Of a DNA stretch of 62,020 nt, positions 37,183 through 45,990 are shown in pieces. Where the stretch lies: positions 1-62,020 of IMG/VR virus record IMGVR_UViG_3300032073_000028; one strand, written 5' to 3'. Both the position numbers and the translations under genes were made by a program. The notes under the pieces were generated by a model. The model did no database searches. It was given only the letters and a program-made list of their open reading frames with translations, and had not been told where the DNA came from. The stretch's first letter is position 1, and each line of letters begins with the position of its first letter. This stretch comes from a virus.

Positions 37183-37652
37183 TATTCTGCTATGTTTAAG
37201 TATTTTTCTAATAACCAAGATGAAGATTGAATTTTATCACCCAATCCCCATACTGAATCTATTCCATATGAGTTACACACATCATTCTCTGGTGTAGTTG
37301 TTTCTGTTCTATCTCCACCATTACCAAATGCCATATTACCTTCTAACTCACCTCTCTTTTCAAAATGCCATTTGTGTTTTGCATGGTCAATCAAATCAAT
37401 TGCTGTATCATCACCATGTATAAGTGGATTCATTACATAAACATAATCCACATCTCTTAATGATTCCATTATAAACTTTCGTTCACCTTCTTTCATAAAA
37501 GATTTACCTTTCTTTCTCCTTAACCAACTATCGTTGTTAAGTCCTATCCAAACTTCATCAGCCAATTTCTTAGCGTTTTGGATACATTCGATATGTCCTT
37601 TGTGTATGGGGTCGAATCCCCCACTAATTAAAATTACTTTGTACTTTTTCAT
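37182..37652 (-). CDS. Cytidylyltransferase-like nucleotidyltransferase
   Basis: 156 residues. SGGFDPIHKGHIE (10-22) contains the HxGH motif of the nucleotidyltransferase alpha/beta phosphodiesterase superfamily; WLRRKKGKSFMKEGERKFIM is the second substrate segment. Close to the RfaE/glycerol-3-phosphate cytidylyltransferase type. Substrate uncertain: it may activate a sugar, phosphate or nicotinamide mononucleotide. It lies in an ATGA/TAATG-coupled chain with the SGNH-like gene and deformylase. Confidence 0.8.
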   Translation of the reverse strand: MKKYKVILISGGFDPIHKGHIECIQNAKKLADEVWIGLNNDSWLRRKKGKSFMKEGERKFIMESLRDVDYVYVMNPLIHGDDTAIDLIDHAKHKWHFEKRGELEGNMAFGNGGDRTETTTPENDVCNSYGIDSVWGLGDKIQSSSWLLEKYLNIAE

Positions 37653-39862
37653 ATGTTAGTTTTGTCAGTTGAATTCCATGTTGTTCCAAACAACCCCATG
37701 TTTTTTGAATTATTCCATCCTTTAAAGCTTTGTCTATGTCTTGGTCTATCTTTATACTTTACATGATGGTTTAATATTTTTAATAATTTAAATTGAGTTT
37801 CATCTGTATATAATGCGTTTTCTAATACTTTATAATTATCATAAGTTACCTTCTCGTACTTTTTCCATAAATCATGCCAATTAGAAATATCCCATCCTTT
37901 AGTTTTCTCTGAAATTTTTCTTATAGATTTTAATGCTTCTAATACATTGTTTTCTCTATAATTAATATTAAATTCTTCTTTGAGGTATTTAAAATTTAAT
38001 CCCCATTTATCTTCCATTATTTTATAATTCTTGCCTGGAAATATCATATACACCATTGTCCCACAGAATAGTGGTAGTAATGTTTTTTCTGATATATGTT
38101 CTAGTATTCCCATGTAATCATTAAAAGTATGTCTTTTATCATTGATAGTATATGTTTCCATACCAATATTAAAATAACTTTCTCTGTAAGCTTCTATTAC
38201 AGATTCATATGAAATTCCACCTCTATCTAATGTTGAATTATGTCTTTCTTCATCCTTTGGTTTAATATAATCTTCTAGTGATTTACCAATTACTTTTTTT
38301 ATTTCTTCAATATTATCTAATCCATATGTTAATACTTCTTCAGAATTAAATTCACCTCTTATATTTGGTAGAGTTACTTCATTATATTCTACTAAATCTT
38401 CTTCTTTGATATTTCTTGCAGTTATTAAATTTTGATGTGAATTACCAAAACTAAGTAATTCATTTAGTGTATGCATTCTTAAGGCGTTTGGTTTATTTAC
38501 AAAACAACTTATACTATATCCTCTTGGATTATCATTTGGTGTCCATGCGTTTTTAAAATATGAACTTAATGGTTGTGTATCATCTGGTGTCATCACAGGG
38601 TCTGCCTGATATGTTTTTATTAAATAATCTAATTCTGTTCTTTTAATGTTACAATCTAATATAATTAAATCTTCTTCTTTAAATCCCCATTCTTTTATAA
38701 CAACATCTTTTAAAAGTTTTTCTGTTTCTCCTACCCAAGATTCTTGTCTTAACACTACCATTACCTTTCCTCCATTCTTTTTTACTATTGGATACATTTC
38801 TTCGTAGTAATGTTTGTAATCATTAAAATCTGAACCTTGATGAAAAAGTTTATATGAAATATCTAGTAGTTTACAATTATCTGGTGGTACTCTTTTAAAA
38901 GCCAAATCTTTTAGATGTGGTATTGAAACTTGCAAATCAGGTATCCAATCTGAATCATTTGTATGAGGAGAACAAAATTCTATTACCTCCATATCACCAT
39001 TTCTATATTTTCCAATTGCAGGGCCAACATGAGTAGTTTCACCTATAATACTTGTCATTTTATTTGCGAATTTCTTTGCTCCCCAATATCCTAAATGATT
39101 ATCACCAAAATCAATTTCATCTAATATTAACCAACCCATATCATGTGCATGACCCCAAGGATGTGTATAATTAAAATATCTATTTACACATCTTGGATGT
39201 CTTTCCATATCTTGAAACTGATGTACATCTTTGTTAAACCAAACACAATCATCAAATGAACCCATAGAAAATGTATATTCATTTTGCATTCCCATAGAAT
39301 CTAACCAACCTATAAAGTTCATAATCATTCTTGATTCTTCTTTGTGGTAGATTACTTCATCGAAGTGATTATCTATCCAAGTTTGATATCCATCTCCATA
39401 AACTTTATCTAATCTTCTGTTTTCTTTATCTTCAGTAAACCATTCTTTTACTAATGAAAATTGGTATTTTTTCTTTTCTTTATTCCAACTTGCATTACAT
39501 ATACCATGATGGTTTTCTTTTGAAAAGTAAATATCATCTCTTATACCTGGCTGGAATTCAAAATGAAATAAGTGTGCAGAATGAGGTTGTCTAAGATAGT
39601 TCTTTATAATATACTCTGTTGCTTTTCTTATAATCCTTTTTGTTCCACTACCAGATTTTGCATCATTTATAAATTTTGTTGCCTTTAAGTTTTTTGCAAT
39701 AATAGATGCGTAACTACATTCTTCTTGTGATGGCAAATCAATACCATACTTTTCTTTATACAACGGTCTTATATCTGTTCGTGCTGATAATGGTTCGAAA
39801 CCTCCTCCTTTAGTTATGGAAGTTCCACCGAAGTAAAAAATAAATTCATAGTTTTCTTTCAA
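37649..39862 (-). CDS. Large SGNH-hydrolase-like protein
   Basis: 737 residues. Block I is FGGTSITKGGGFEP, a second block is NDAKSGSGTKRIIRKA, and block V is FGDNHLGYWGAKKFAN with the Asp-x-His pair, the arrangement of SGNH/GDSL esterases. The C-terminal half (YMGILEHISEKTLLPLFCG) resembles phage glycosyltransferase-like C-termini. Substrate unknown; removal or transfer of acyl groups on surface glycans is a reasonable guess. The start is TTG at 39862, overlapping the thymidylate synthase stop as TTGA. A smaller SGNH-like protein is at 56095-56913. Confidence 0.6.
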   Translation of the reverse strand: MKENYEFIFYFGGTSITKGGGFEPLSARTDIRPLYKEKYGIDLPSQEECSYASIIAKNLKATKFINDAKSGSGTKRIIRKATEYIIKNYLRQPHSAHLFHFEFQPGIRDDIYFSKENHHGICNASWNKEKKKYQFSLVKEWFTEDKENRRLDKVYGDGYQTWIDNHFDEVIYHKEESRMIMNFIGWLDSMGMQNEYTFSMGSFDDCVWFNKDVHQFQDMERHPRCVNRYFNYTHPWGHAHDMGWLILDEIDFGDNHLGYWGAKKFANKMTSIIGETTHVGPAIGKYRNGDMEVIEFCSPHTNDSDWIPDLQVSIPHLKDLAFKRVPPDNCKLLDISYKLFHQGSDFNDYKHYYEEMYPIVKKNGGKVMVVLRQESWVGETEKLLKDVVIKEWGFKEEDLIILDCNIKRTELDYLIKTYQADPVMTPDDTQPLSSYFKNAWTPNDNPRGYSISCFVNKPNALRMHTLNELLSFGNSHQNLITARNIKEEDLVEYNEVTLPNIRGEFNSEEVLTYGLDNIEEIKKVIGKSLEDYIKPKDEERHNSTLDRGGISYESVIEAYRESYFNIGMETYTINDKRHTFNDYMGILEHISEKTLLPLFCGTMVYMIFPGKNYKIMEDKWGLNFKYLKEEFNINYRENNVLEALKSIRKISEKTKGWDISNWHDLWKKYEKVTYDNYKVLENALYTDETQFKLLKILNHHVKYKDRPRHRQSFKGWNNSKNMGLFGTTWNSTDKTNI

Positions 39863-40677
39863 TTTGATAATGGTGCTTTAATTGTCGGATGTGATTCATA
39901 ATCAATTATAGAGTAATCAAACTCACCTTTAAATAAATCTACTGATTTTAATCTAACTGTTGGTAGTTTGTATGAATCTCTTTTAATTTGTTCGTGTGCT
40001 TGTTCTAAATGATTTTTATATAAATGTATATCTCCCAATGAACCAATTAGTTCACCTGGTTTTAATTCTGTTTCTTCACATAGTAAAAGTAGTAACATCC
40101 CATAAGATGCAATATTAAATGGTAACCCTAAGAAAGTATCAACACTTCTCTGATTCCACATTAAAGATAGTTTACCATCGTTTACATAACATTGGAATCC
40201 ATAATGACAAGGAGGTAAAACCATCTTCTCAAGTTCTCCAACATTCCATGCAGATACTATTAATCTTCTACTGTTTGGATTTTCTTTTATGTTTTTAATA
40301 AGGTCTGAAATCTGGTCTATTGATTTTGTATATCCACCATATTCAGCCATCCAACCTCTCCATTGTGCTCCATATACTCTTCCTAAACTTCCATCATCTC
40401 TTCCACTCTTCTTATAATCACCATCCCATATGTGACAATCATTATCTTGAAGGTACTTAATATCTGTTCTTCCTTTTAAGAACCACTTAAGTTCTGTAAA
40501 GATTTGTCTAACTGCCATCTTCTTGGTTGTAAGAAGTGGAAATCCTTTACTCATATCATGTCTGAAAGTTTCTCCAAAGTAAGATAAAGTACCTGTACCA
40601 GTCCTATCTTCTTTTTCTTTTCCATACATTATGAGTTTTCTTAAAAACCCTTGATATTGTTTATCTACTGTATTCAT
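39859..40677 (-). CDS. thyA: Thymidylate synthase (ThyA type)
   Basis: 272 residues from ATG 40677 (MNTVDKQYQGFLRKL). This start overlaps the upstream membrane-peptide stop as ATGA, so I prefer it to one 30 nt upstream. Motifs: RTGTGTLSYFG, the active-site PPCHYGFQCYV, and QRSVDTFLGLPFNIASY. The Asn in FNIASY is the residue that distinguishes dUMP methylation from the Asp of dCMP hydroxymethylases. It makes dTMP from dUMP, which the dCMP deaminase at 53649 can supply. Confidence 0.95.
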   Translation of the reverse strand: MNTVDKQYQGFLRKLIMYGKEKEDRTGTGTLSYFGETFRHDMSKGFPLLTTKKMAVRQIFTELKWFLKGRTDIKYLQDNDCHIWDGDYKKSGRDDGSLGRVYGAQWRGWMAEYGGYTKSIDQISDLIKNIKENPNSRRLIVSAWNVGELEKMVLPPCHYGFQCYVNDGKLSLMWNQRSVDTFLGLPFNIASYGMLLLLLCEETELKPGELIGSLGDIHLYKNHLEQAHEQIKRDSYKLPTVRLKSVDLFKGEFDYSIIDYESHPTIKAPLSN

Positions 40678-40832
40678 GATGCTGTTATTAATATATAGAG
40701 TACGCAACCAATTAATCCTACAAGAGATACAAATGCAATCTTATAGTTTGATTCCATTTGTTTTCTACTTCTTCCTTGATTTCTAATTTCTTCTAATTGT
40801 TTTTCTACTATTTTTTTTGTTCTTTCATTCAT
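40674..40832 (-). CDS. Small single-pass membrane protein (52 aa)
   Basis: MNERTKKIVEKQLEEIR gives a charged helix, followed by one transmembrane helix (IAFVSLVGLIGCVLYILI). It overlaps the UV endonuclease by 8 nt and thymidylate synthase by ATGA, so it is embedded in a coupled operon. Function unknown. Confidence 0.65.
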   Translation of the reverse strand: MNERTKKIVEKQLEEIRNQGRSRKQMESNYKIAFVSLVGLIGCVLYILITAS

Positions 40833-41772
40833 AACTTGATGTATTTAATAATCCACTATACTCACATTTATTTGAAGTGATGTAAGGTAATATGGATAGT
40901 TCTTTAGCTTTAGCCTCAACCATAACATCAACATCATTACCATATAGATTAGGTAAATCGTTAATATAATCAGAGTGAGCCTGTTCTTTAATCTTTTCGT
41001 TACCTTCGTGTAATCGTTTAGATTCTGAATAGTGTACTATTGGTTTGATACCTTTTGGCCAAGTTGATATTGCCAACTCAAGTGCCTCTTGTTCTGTTAA
41101 TCCACCTGTACAAAACTGATGGTGATGATAATCAAATACAATAGGAATACCAATTCTTTTATGTATGTACATCAAATCTTTTACTGAGTACATAGATGCT
41201 TTATCATCATTCTCTACTGTTAATCTACCTTGTACTGCTGGAGAGAGTTTCTCAAAGTTCTTACAGAATCTATCCATGGCAGATAATTTATCACCATATA
41301 CACCATTACAATGAATGTTTAGTTTGTTGTATGGAGTACGAGATAATCCCAACATATCAAATACTTTACCATGTAATTCTAAATCGGTAATAGTGTTTTC
41401 TACTACATGCTCTCTTGGAGATACTAATACATTGAAGGGGCCGGGATGTGATGTAATACGAATACCATTATCAGTAGCATAATTACCACATGCCTGAAGT
41501 ATAGTTTTGATTCGTAAATAGTATGGAGAGTTTTCAATACCATATTCTGAAGCCCATGGAAATAAATCAGAAGATAATCTGAAACATTTTATGTTATGTT
41601 CGTTGTTCCATTGTAATATAGTAAATAAATCTCTAACATTTTGTAGAGATAACTCACCAGCATAATCAACACCCTTTTCTAAAAAGGTTCGTTTAATCAT
41701 ACTTCTGTTTGTTGTGATTCTTGGTTTCTGTTTACCAAGTGTCATATTAATACAAGCGTATCCTAAATTCAT
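40825..41772 (-). CDS. uvsE: UV DNA damage endonuclease (UvsE/UVDE)
   Basis: 315 residues, the usual length. N-terminus LGYACINMTLG and RLSSDLFPWASE are hallmark segments; the TIM-barrel metal ligands are visible in RITSHPGPFNVL, NIHCNGVYGDK, TVENDD and VFDYHHHQF. It nicks 5' of UV photoproducts to start repair. Driven by the promoter at 41791-41822 and followed by the membrane peptide and thymidylate synthase. Confidence 0.93.
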   Translation of the reverse strand: MNLGYACINMTLGKQKPRITTNRSMIKRTFLEKGVDYAGELSLQNVRDLFTILQWNNEHNIKCFRLSSDLFPWASEYGIENSPYYLRIKTILQACGNYATDNGIRITSHPGPFNVLVSPREHVVENTITDLELHGKVFDMLGLSRTPYNKLNIHCNGVYGDKLSAMDRFCKNFEKLSPAVQGRLTVENDDKASMYSVKDLMYIHKRIGIPIVFDYHHHQFCTGGLTEQEALELAISTWPKGIKPIVHYSESKRLHEGNEKIKEQAHSDYINDLPNLYGNDVDVMVEAKAKELSILPYITSNKCEYSGLLNTSSYE

Positions 41773-41790
41773 ATTTTAAGTTTTATATTA

Positions 41791-41822
41791 GCTAATATAC
41801 AAATAAAAAATGAAATATCCAA
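41791..41822 (-). promoter_or_regulatory. Bacteroidetes-type promoter for the uvsE operon
   Basis: TTG-N20-TATATTAGC on the minus strand, 18 nt before the uvsE ATG. Confidence 0.82.
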
Positions 41823-41834
41823 ATAATTTTGAAT

Positions 41835-42911
41835 TTATTTTTGCTTAATATTTTTTGACCAATATTGTACAGCCTTTGGGTCATTCTGCCAAAGTTTTTT
41901 TATTCTCCAATCGAATAGTGGATGTTCATAATATGGTTTACCACCGAACAATTCTGCTTTTCTAGCAGCAGTTACTAAAGGTGAACCCATATTATCCATT
42001 GAAGCCTTTTCTTCTTTTTTTGAAAAAGTTTTCTTTTTTTCTTTTGGTTCTTCTTCTAAATCTTTTATATCTTCTCCATATAGTTCTCTTCTTTGAACTA
42101 CTTTCTTCTTATCCACAATACCCCTATCAACTTGTAAAGCGTTGTTAAATGCAATTACAAGTGCAACTGCGAGTGGGTCGAATACAAAGATAATAATTAG
42201 AATAAACCAATTGATAATAACATCCATAGGTCTATCTAACAATCCACTAAGATATTGTAGTGGGCCTAGTTCAGATGAAACTCCTTCCATTGATTCAACC
42301 TCTAGTATTTTTAATTGAATTGATTGTAAGGAATCAGCTGCTACTTCTCGTTTCGCCTGAACACTCTTACGATTCTCTTCTTCAACTTCGATACGCTTTT
42401 GTGAAATCCTAAGTTCGGAAGTAGAGATGGTTCGTCTAACGCCCCCAACCACCGAGGTGTCTCGTACTTCGATTGATTGAGATTTTGCATTAGAAAGAGT
42501 ACTAATGTTACTGCTAATTCTTTTAAGTTCCTCATCATATCTTATAACATCATCACCCCAAAACTTTTCTTTTTGTTCTAGGAATGCTAATTGTTTTTCT
42601 TTTATACTGAATTGATTAAATGTATCTTGAAATGCAGAAGTTAGAAATCCATATATACCTAATGAGGTAATTAGAATTAAAATAATAACTGCACCACTTA
42701 GATACAATCTAAATGATTTATTTATCTTATCCCAATAGTTGTATAGATAACCAGCAGTTATAAGTTTGGCTAGTTCTAATGAACTTGCCATAACAATCAC
42801 AGATAGTGCTGCTCCAGCAAATAGTTTAGATAAACCACTTACCGAAAAGAACGCTGCATTAAATGCTACGAACAATGCGGATAATCCTAATAGTAAGGTT
42901 CTAAATTTCAT
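41835..42911 (-). CDS. Polytopic membrane protein with coiled coil
   Basis: 358 residues. Three N-terminal transmembrane helices (about 5-100), a long coiled coil (about 110-210), a further hydrophobic segment WFILIIIFVFDPLAVALVIAF and a charged C-terminus (EEPKEKKKTFSKKEEKA). The C-terminal end is cytoplasmic by charge. Similar proteins occur in marine T4-like phages with unknown function; control of lysis or superinfection is possible. Confidence 0.65.
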   Translation of the reverse strand: MKFRTLLLGLSALFVAFNAAFFSVSGLSKLFAGAALSVIVMASSLELAKLITAGYLYNYWDKINKSFRLYLSGAVIILILITSLGIYGFLTSAFQDTFNQFSIKEKQLAFLEQKEKFWGDDVIRYDEELKRISSNISTLSNAKSQSIEVRDTSVVGGVRRTISTSELRISQKRIEVEEENRKSVQAKREVAADSLQSIQLKILEVESMEGVSSELGPLQYLSGLLDRPMDVIINWFILIIIFVFDPLAVALVIAFNNALQVDRGIVDKKKVVQRRELYGEDIKDLEEEPKEKKKTFSKKEEKASMDNMGSPLVTAARKAELFGGKPYYEHPLFDWRIKKLWQNDPKAVQYWSKNIKQK

Positions 42912-42924
42912 GTGATTTCCCTTT

Positions 42925-43104
42925 CTAAGAGATATCTATCATTTCTCTTGTTTGGTCTGTTAGTTTTGAAACTTCTTGTATGAGTTGTCGTGCAAGTGAG
43001 TTATCAATTTTTCGTACACCAGTAATCCCATCATCCAAGATTTTGGTACGAGAGGAGATTCCTTCTAGTAAGTTGTAAACCTTTTGTTTATAAACATCTT
43101 TCAT
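42925..43104 (-). CDS. Small helical hypothetical protein (59 aa)
   Basis: MKDVYKQKVYNLLEGISSRT..., all-helical, amphipathic, no membrane segment. It starts downstream of the terminator at 43146-43175 and an AT-rich TATTTATT site, and ends 13 nt before the membrane-protein ATG, so it may be first in that operon. Confidence 0.6.
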   Translation of the reverse strand: MKDVYKQKVYNLLEGISSRTKILDDGITGVRKIDNSLARQLIQEVSKLTDQTREMIDIS

Positions 43105-43145
43105 AATAATATAGTTTATTGTATAATAATAAATATTGTATATAT

Positions 43146-43175
43146 AAAAAAAGGGGATTTTTTGAACCCCCTCTT
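43146..43175 (-). terminator. Intrinsic terminator after hsp20
   Basis: On the minus strand AGGGG...CCCCT is followed by TTTTTTTATA. It lies about 23 nt past the hsp20 stop. Confidence 0.75.
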
Positions 43176-43185
43176 TATTAGCCAG

Positions 43186-43194
43186 TATAAATAT
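43186..43194 (-). promoter_or_regulatory. ATATTTATA motif after hsp20 stop (doubtful promoter)
   Basis: Exact motif copy 3 nt past the hsp20 stop, but a terminator follows 11 nt later, so it may be chance AT-richness rather than a promoter. Confidence 0.2.
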
Positions 43195-43197
43195 GTG

Positions 43198-43575
43198 TTA
43201 GTAAGAAATCTTTAAGGATTTACCTTTTTTATTAGTTTTCTTGTCAATTAGGAGAATAAGCAACCCATTATCAAACTTAGCTGTAGATTTAGTTCCATCG
43301 TAATCTTTGCCTACTGTAAGAGTTAAATCTATTTCTTTTACATATACAGAAGAATTCTCTTCTTTGTTAGATTTAATTTTAATCTCTTCTTCAGTAACAT
43401 CTACTGTAATATTCTTTGGGTCATGACCTATAACTGGTATTGTAACTTGTTGTTTACCATCATCTAATGTAGTTACATCAAATGTGTTATTTGCGTTATG
43501 GTAATGTCTTGGTTTGTAATCGGTGTTTAAAAAGACCTCATCTACGAAGTCGTTAAAGGTGTTAAGTGTGTACAT
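43198..43575 (-). CDS. Small heat-shock protein (Hsp20 / alpha-crystallin)
   Basis: 125 residues. The alpha-crystallin domain runs from about residue 28 (NTFDVTTLDDGKQQVTIPVIG) to AKFDNGLLILLIDKK, the conserved G-x-L segment. The C-terminal I-x-I anchor is weak (SLKISY). An ATP-independent holdase, as in T4-like cyanophages. It lies alone between a terminator and a 113-nt leader with two TGACA-GTA-TGTCA palindromes, suggesting specific regulation. Confidence 0.88.
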   Translation of the reverse strand: MYTLNTFNDFVDEVFLNTDYKPRHYHNANNTFDVTTLDDGKQQVTIPVIGHDPKNITVDVTEEEIKIKSNKEENSSVYVKEIDLTLTVGKDYDGTKSTAKFDNGLLILLIDKKTNKKGKSLKISY

Positions 43576-43642
43576 AATTTATTTTTAATTTAATTTAACA
43601 TTCACTCTATATAGTACCAATATCGTACCATTCAATATCACA

Positions 43643-43687
43643 TGACAGTATGTCAGTATTTTTTCTTTTTATCATGACAGTATGTCA
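43643..43687. promoter_or_regulatory. Pair of TGACAGTATGTCA palindromes upstream of hsp20
   Basis: Two identical 13-bp sites (43643-43655 and 43675-43687), each an inverted repeat TGACA-GTA-TGTCA, start 32 bp apart (about three helical turns) and lie 68-112 bp upstream of the hsp20 ATG. The spacing on one DNA face is typical of operators bound by cooperating dimers. Three relatives lie at 61675-61922. Confidence 0.6.
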
Positions 43688-43688
43688 G

Positions 43689-44348
43689 TTAGAATGGTTT
43701 TGAATCTTCCCACTCTTTTCTTTCTTGTCTACAACTCAAGTGGTCTGCCCAATGTAGAACATATGGTAAATCAGTTTTTAATCCATACTCAGGACTTCTT
43801 GCCATGAAATATGGTTTTGTTGCTTCGTTATATAATCCATCCGCTAACATTATACCGAGTTGTTCTTTCTCATTGTATTTAATACCATAGTTGTTTAGAA
43901 GGTTTAATGCACGATGAGTAACATCCATATAGTTTATTTCATCATTGTGTTTATAAACTCTTCCTAAATTTTTTCTATGCCAATCTGATGTTTCTGAAAC
44001 ATAAAGTGGTCCTTCACTATTTCCTAGTTTACCTAAATCGTGATGAAACGCAGCAAACAATAATTCTTCATCAGTAAAATCTACCTTTACTCCACCTTCT
44101 TCATATACCTTCTTTAACTTAAATGCATTTCTTGCTACATTTAGTACATGGTCTATATAACCACCAGCATATGCTGAATGAAATTGTAATCTACCACTTG
44201 CTGGTGCAATTGCAAGTTCTTGTCCTAATTCTTTTTCTGAGTACATATGTAAAAGATTTGTTAATCTTTCACCTTTAAATACTTTTTTTAATGCATCTAT
44301 AAACTTATCATAGTTTTTAGATAGTTGTTCTGCTGTATAGTTTTTCAT
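43689..44348 (-). CDS. HD-domain phosphohydrolase
   Basis: 219 residues with the HD metal site: H67 in GGYIDHVLNVA, HHDLGKLGN (102-110), and ADGLYNEA and HWADHLSCR downstream. This set resembles nucleotidase or dNTPase-like phage HD enzymes. It sits after two unknown genes and the 5'-deoxynucleotidase, which suggests nucleotide turnover. Starts in the TAATG of the upstream gene. Confidence 0.8.
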   Translation of the reverse strand: MKNYTAEQLSKNYDKFIDALKKVFKGERLTNLLHMYSEKELGQELAIAPASGRLQFHSAYAGGYIDHVLNVARNAFKLKKVYEEGGVKVDFTDEELLFAAFHHDLGKLGNSEGPLYVSETSDWHRKNLGRVYKHNDEINYMDVTHRALNLLNNYGIKYNEKEQLGIMLADGLYNEATKPYFMARSPEYGLKTDLPYVLHWADHLSCRQERKEWEDSKPF

Positions 44349-44659
44349 TATTTATAAATTGATTGTTTAGTTAGCATTTCATATAATACTTCTATTTCTT
44401 CTTCTGTTTGACATAACCCTAATCCATTTAACTCATTTAGTTCAACTATAAACTCTCCTTCATTTAGGGCTTTTAATTTTTGATTTGATGGGCTAGATAT
44501 AAAACAAGGAGTATATGGGTCTCTACTATGTTTGGGTAAAGCACATATCCAAAATGAATATGTATTACCTTTTATATCTTCTTCTTTTTCTTCTGTCCAC
44601 CCTTGTTTCTTAAATGTTTCTTGGGTGATAGGAGTACCTCGTAGTTTTATAGGTATCAT
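44348..44659 (-). CDS. Hypothetical protein (103 aa)
   Basis: Small soluble protein. ITQETFKKQGWTEEKEED is a common phage protein start; YSFWICALPKHSRDPYTPCF contains a His/Cys pair. It overlaps the HD gene by TAATG and the lipoprotein gene by ATGA. No family assigned. Confidence 0.6.
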   Translation of the reverse strand: MIPIKLRGTPITQETFKKQGWTEEKEEDIKGNTYSFWICALPKHSRDPYTPCFISSPSNQKLKALNEGEFIVELNELNGLGLCQTEEEIEVLYEMLTKQSIYK

Positions 44660-45135
44660 TCTAGTACTATGTTTATTGATTTAGTTATATACCACTCGTT
44701 TATGGTTGCTGTTAATCTTAATGTATCTCCTATGTGGTTTTGTGTTGGTGCTATAATTGTGTTTATCTCACCTTCATCACCTACATAAGAACAACAATTA
44801 GTTGTAGATACTAATTCGTTTTGATGTGTCCAATATAAATTACTTTCCCAACCTATTTTAGTTGGTTCGGTAACATAACGAACTCTACCTGTTACTCTAT
44901 GAATTGTTTGCCATGAACTATCACTTAAATCTAAATGATAAAATCCATTTCCATCTATTGGTAACCTACCATCTAATTCCATGATTGGTGTTTGTGGTTC
45001 TATATATAGTTCATCATCTGGTGAACAACCCCACATGAATCCTAATAAGAAAAATAATCCTATCAGAAATCCTATATATAGTAAGGAATCAATAGCATAC
45101 TTTTCAGTTAATTTTTTTCTACGCTCGTCTCGCAT
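44656..45135 (-). CDS. Putative lipoprotein, Ig-like
   Basis: 159 residues. A basic N-terminus (MRDERRKKLTEKYAI) and one hydrophobic segment (LLYIGFLIGLFFLLGFMWG) end in GCSPDDE, a lipobox-like Cys followed by the acidic stretch usual in flavobacterial lipoproteins. The rest is beta-rich with a Cys pair NCCSYVG. A surface-exposed phage lipoprotein could block superinfecting phages, but this is only inference. Alternatively, an uncleaved membrane anchor. Confidence 0.6.
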   Translation of the reverse strand: MRDERRKKLTEKYAIDSLLYIGFLIGLFFLLGFMWGCSPDDELYIEPQTPIMELDGRLPIDGNGFYHLDLSDSSWQTIHRVTGRVRYVTEPTKIGWESNLYWTHQNELVSTTNCCSYVGDEGEINTIIAPTQNHIGDTLRLTATINEWYITKSINIVLE

Positions 45136-45138
45136 ATT

Positions 45139-45621
45139 TTATAATAATTCAGTTAATACTTTATCCCAATTATGAAACTCATTCCATTTTTTGTTTTCAT
45201 AATCCCAACCGAACTGTATGTGTTCTCCTTTGAAATCACCAGCTCCATTTTTTATTCTATCATCAATTAGGTAATCGCCTATCAACAAATCTTTTCTATG
45301 TGTTGTAAAAATCTTTTTATGAAACATTAACCCGAAATGTTTTTCTATCCAATATCTTTTATCAGTTAAAGAATCTGGATTACCCCAAGGTGCAGCAGTC
45401 GCGATAAACATATCATATTTATCTGATTCATATAGTTTGTGAACTGCCTCAATACAATCCTCGTAAGGTGGTGGGTCTCTGAATATACCTGGTATATGGT
45501 CAGGACAGTTTTCGAATTTCTTTTCTAAATGTGGATTATCTACAAAAAATTGTTTGTAGTGTGTTTCTAAATCAACTAACACACCATCCATATCTATGTA
45601 TAATATTTTTTTATGATTCAT
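45139..45621 (-). CDS. 5'(3')-deoxyribonucleotidase (HAD fold)
   Basis: 160 residues. HAD motif I is LYIDMDGVLVDLE with nucleophile D10 and D12. Motif II is FIATAAPWG, and YLIDDRIKNGAG is motif IV. This matches the NT5C family, which dephosphorylates deoxynucleoside monophosphates. It overlaps the upstream 105-residue gene by 11 nt and lies in the same unit as the HD phosphohydrolase. Confidence 0.85.
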   Translation of the reverse strand: MNHKKILYIDMDGVLVDLETHYKQFFVDNPHLEKKFENCPDHIPGIFRDPPPYEDCIEAVHKLYESDKYDMFIATAAPWGNPDSLTDKRYWIEKHFGLMFHKKIFTTHRKDLLIGDYLIDDRIKNGAGDFKGEHIQFGWDYENKKWNEFHNWDKVLTELL

Positions 45622-45928
45622 ATGAAAATCCTATTTGTAAATCTGATAATACATTTGCCAACATATCATTCATCATTTGGTTTTCTTTTTTATTTTGGTA
45701 GTATTTTTGTTTTCTTACTATCTTGTTTTGTTTCTTAACAATCTCATTAAGAGCAGATATTACATCTTTTTTAGTATCACCGATGATTCCAACTCTCCAC
45801 TTTACTCCATCAATAGTAAGTGTATCTCCTAAGTTTCTCTCCCACTTAGATAACATATATTGAACACCAGTCAACATAGTTTCACTTTCATTCATTTTTA
45901 CTAATCCTAAATTCATTTCTTTTAACAT
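45611..45928 (-). CDS. Hypothetical protein (105 aa)
   Basis: Basic helical protein; SKWERNLGDTLTIDGVKWRV is a beta element, then a Lys/Gln-rich helix (KKQNKIVRKQKYYQNKKENQ). First gene of the operon read from the promoter at 45959-45990. Role unknown. Confidence 0.6.
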   Translation of the reverse strand: MLKEMNLGLVKMNESETMLTGVQYMLSKWERNLGDTLTIDGVKWRVGIIGDTKKDVISALNEIVKKQNKIVRKQKYYQNKKENQMMNDMLANVLSDLQIGFSYES

Positions 45929-45958
45929 ATTTTTCTCTTTTTATCTCAATCTTACATA

Positions 45959-45990
45959 GCTAATATACGAAAAATATATTAGACTACCAA
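45959..45990 (-). promoter_or_regulatory. Bacteroidetes-type promoter (5'-nucleotidase operon)
   Basis: TTG-N20-TATATTAGC on the minus strand, 31 nt before ATG 45928. Its leader shares CTATGTAAGATTGAGA with the promoters at 46615 and 60204. Confidence 0.85.

Noticed and set aside
39859-40677. dCMP hydroxymethylase instead of thymidylate synthase
   Set aside because: The substrate-specifying residue in FNIASY is Asn, the thymidylate synthase type, not Asp.
43186-43194. Late promoter after hsp20
   Set aside because: A terminator begins 11 nt downstream, so a useful transcript is unlikely; listed only as a doubtful motif copy.
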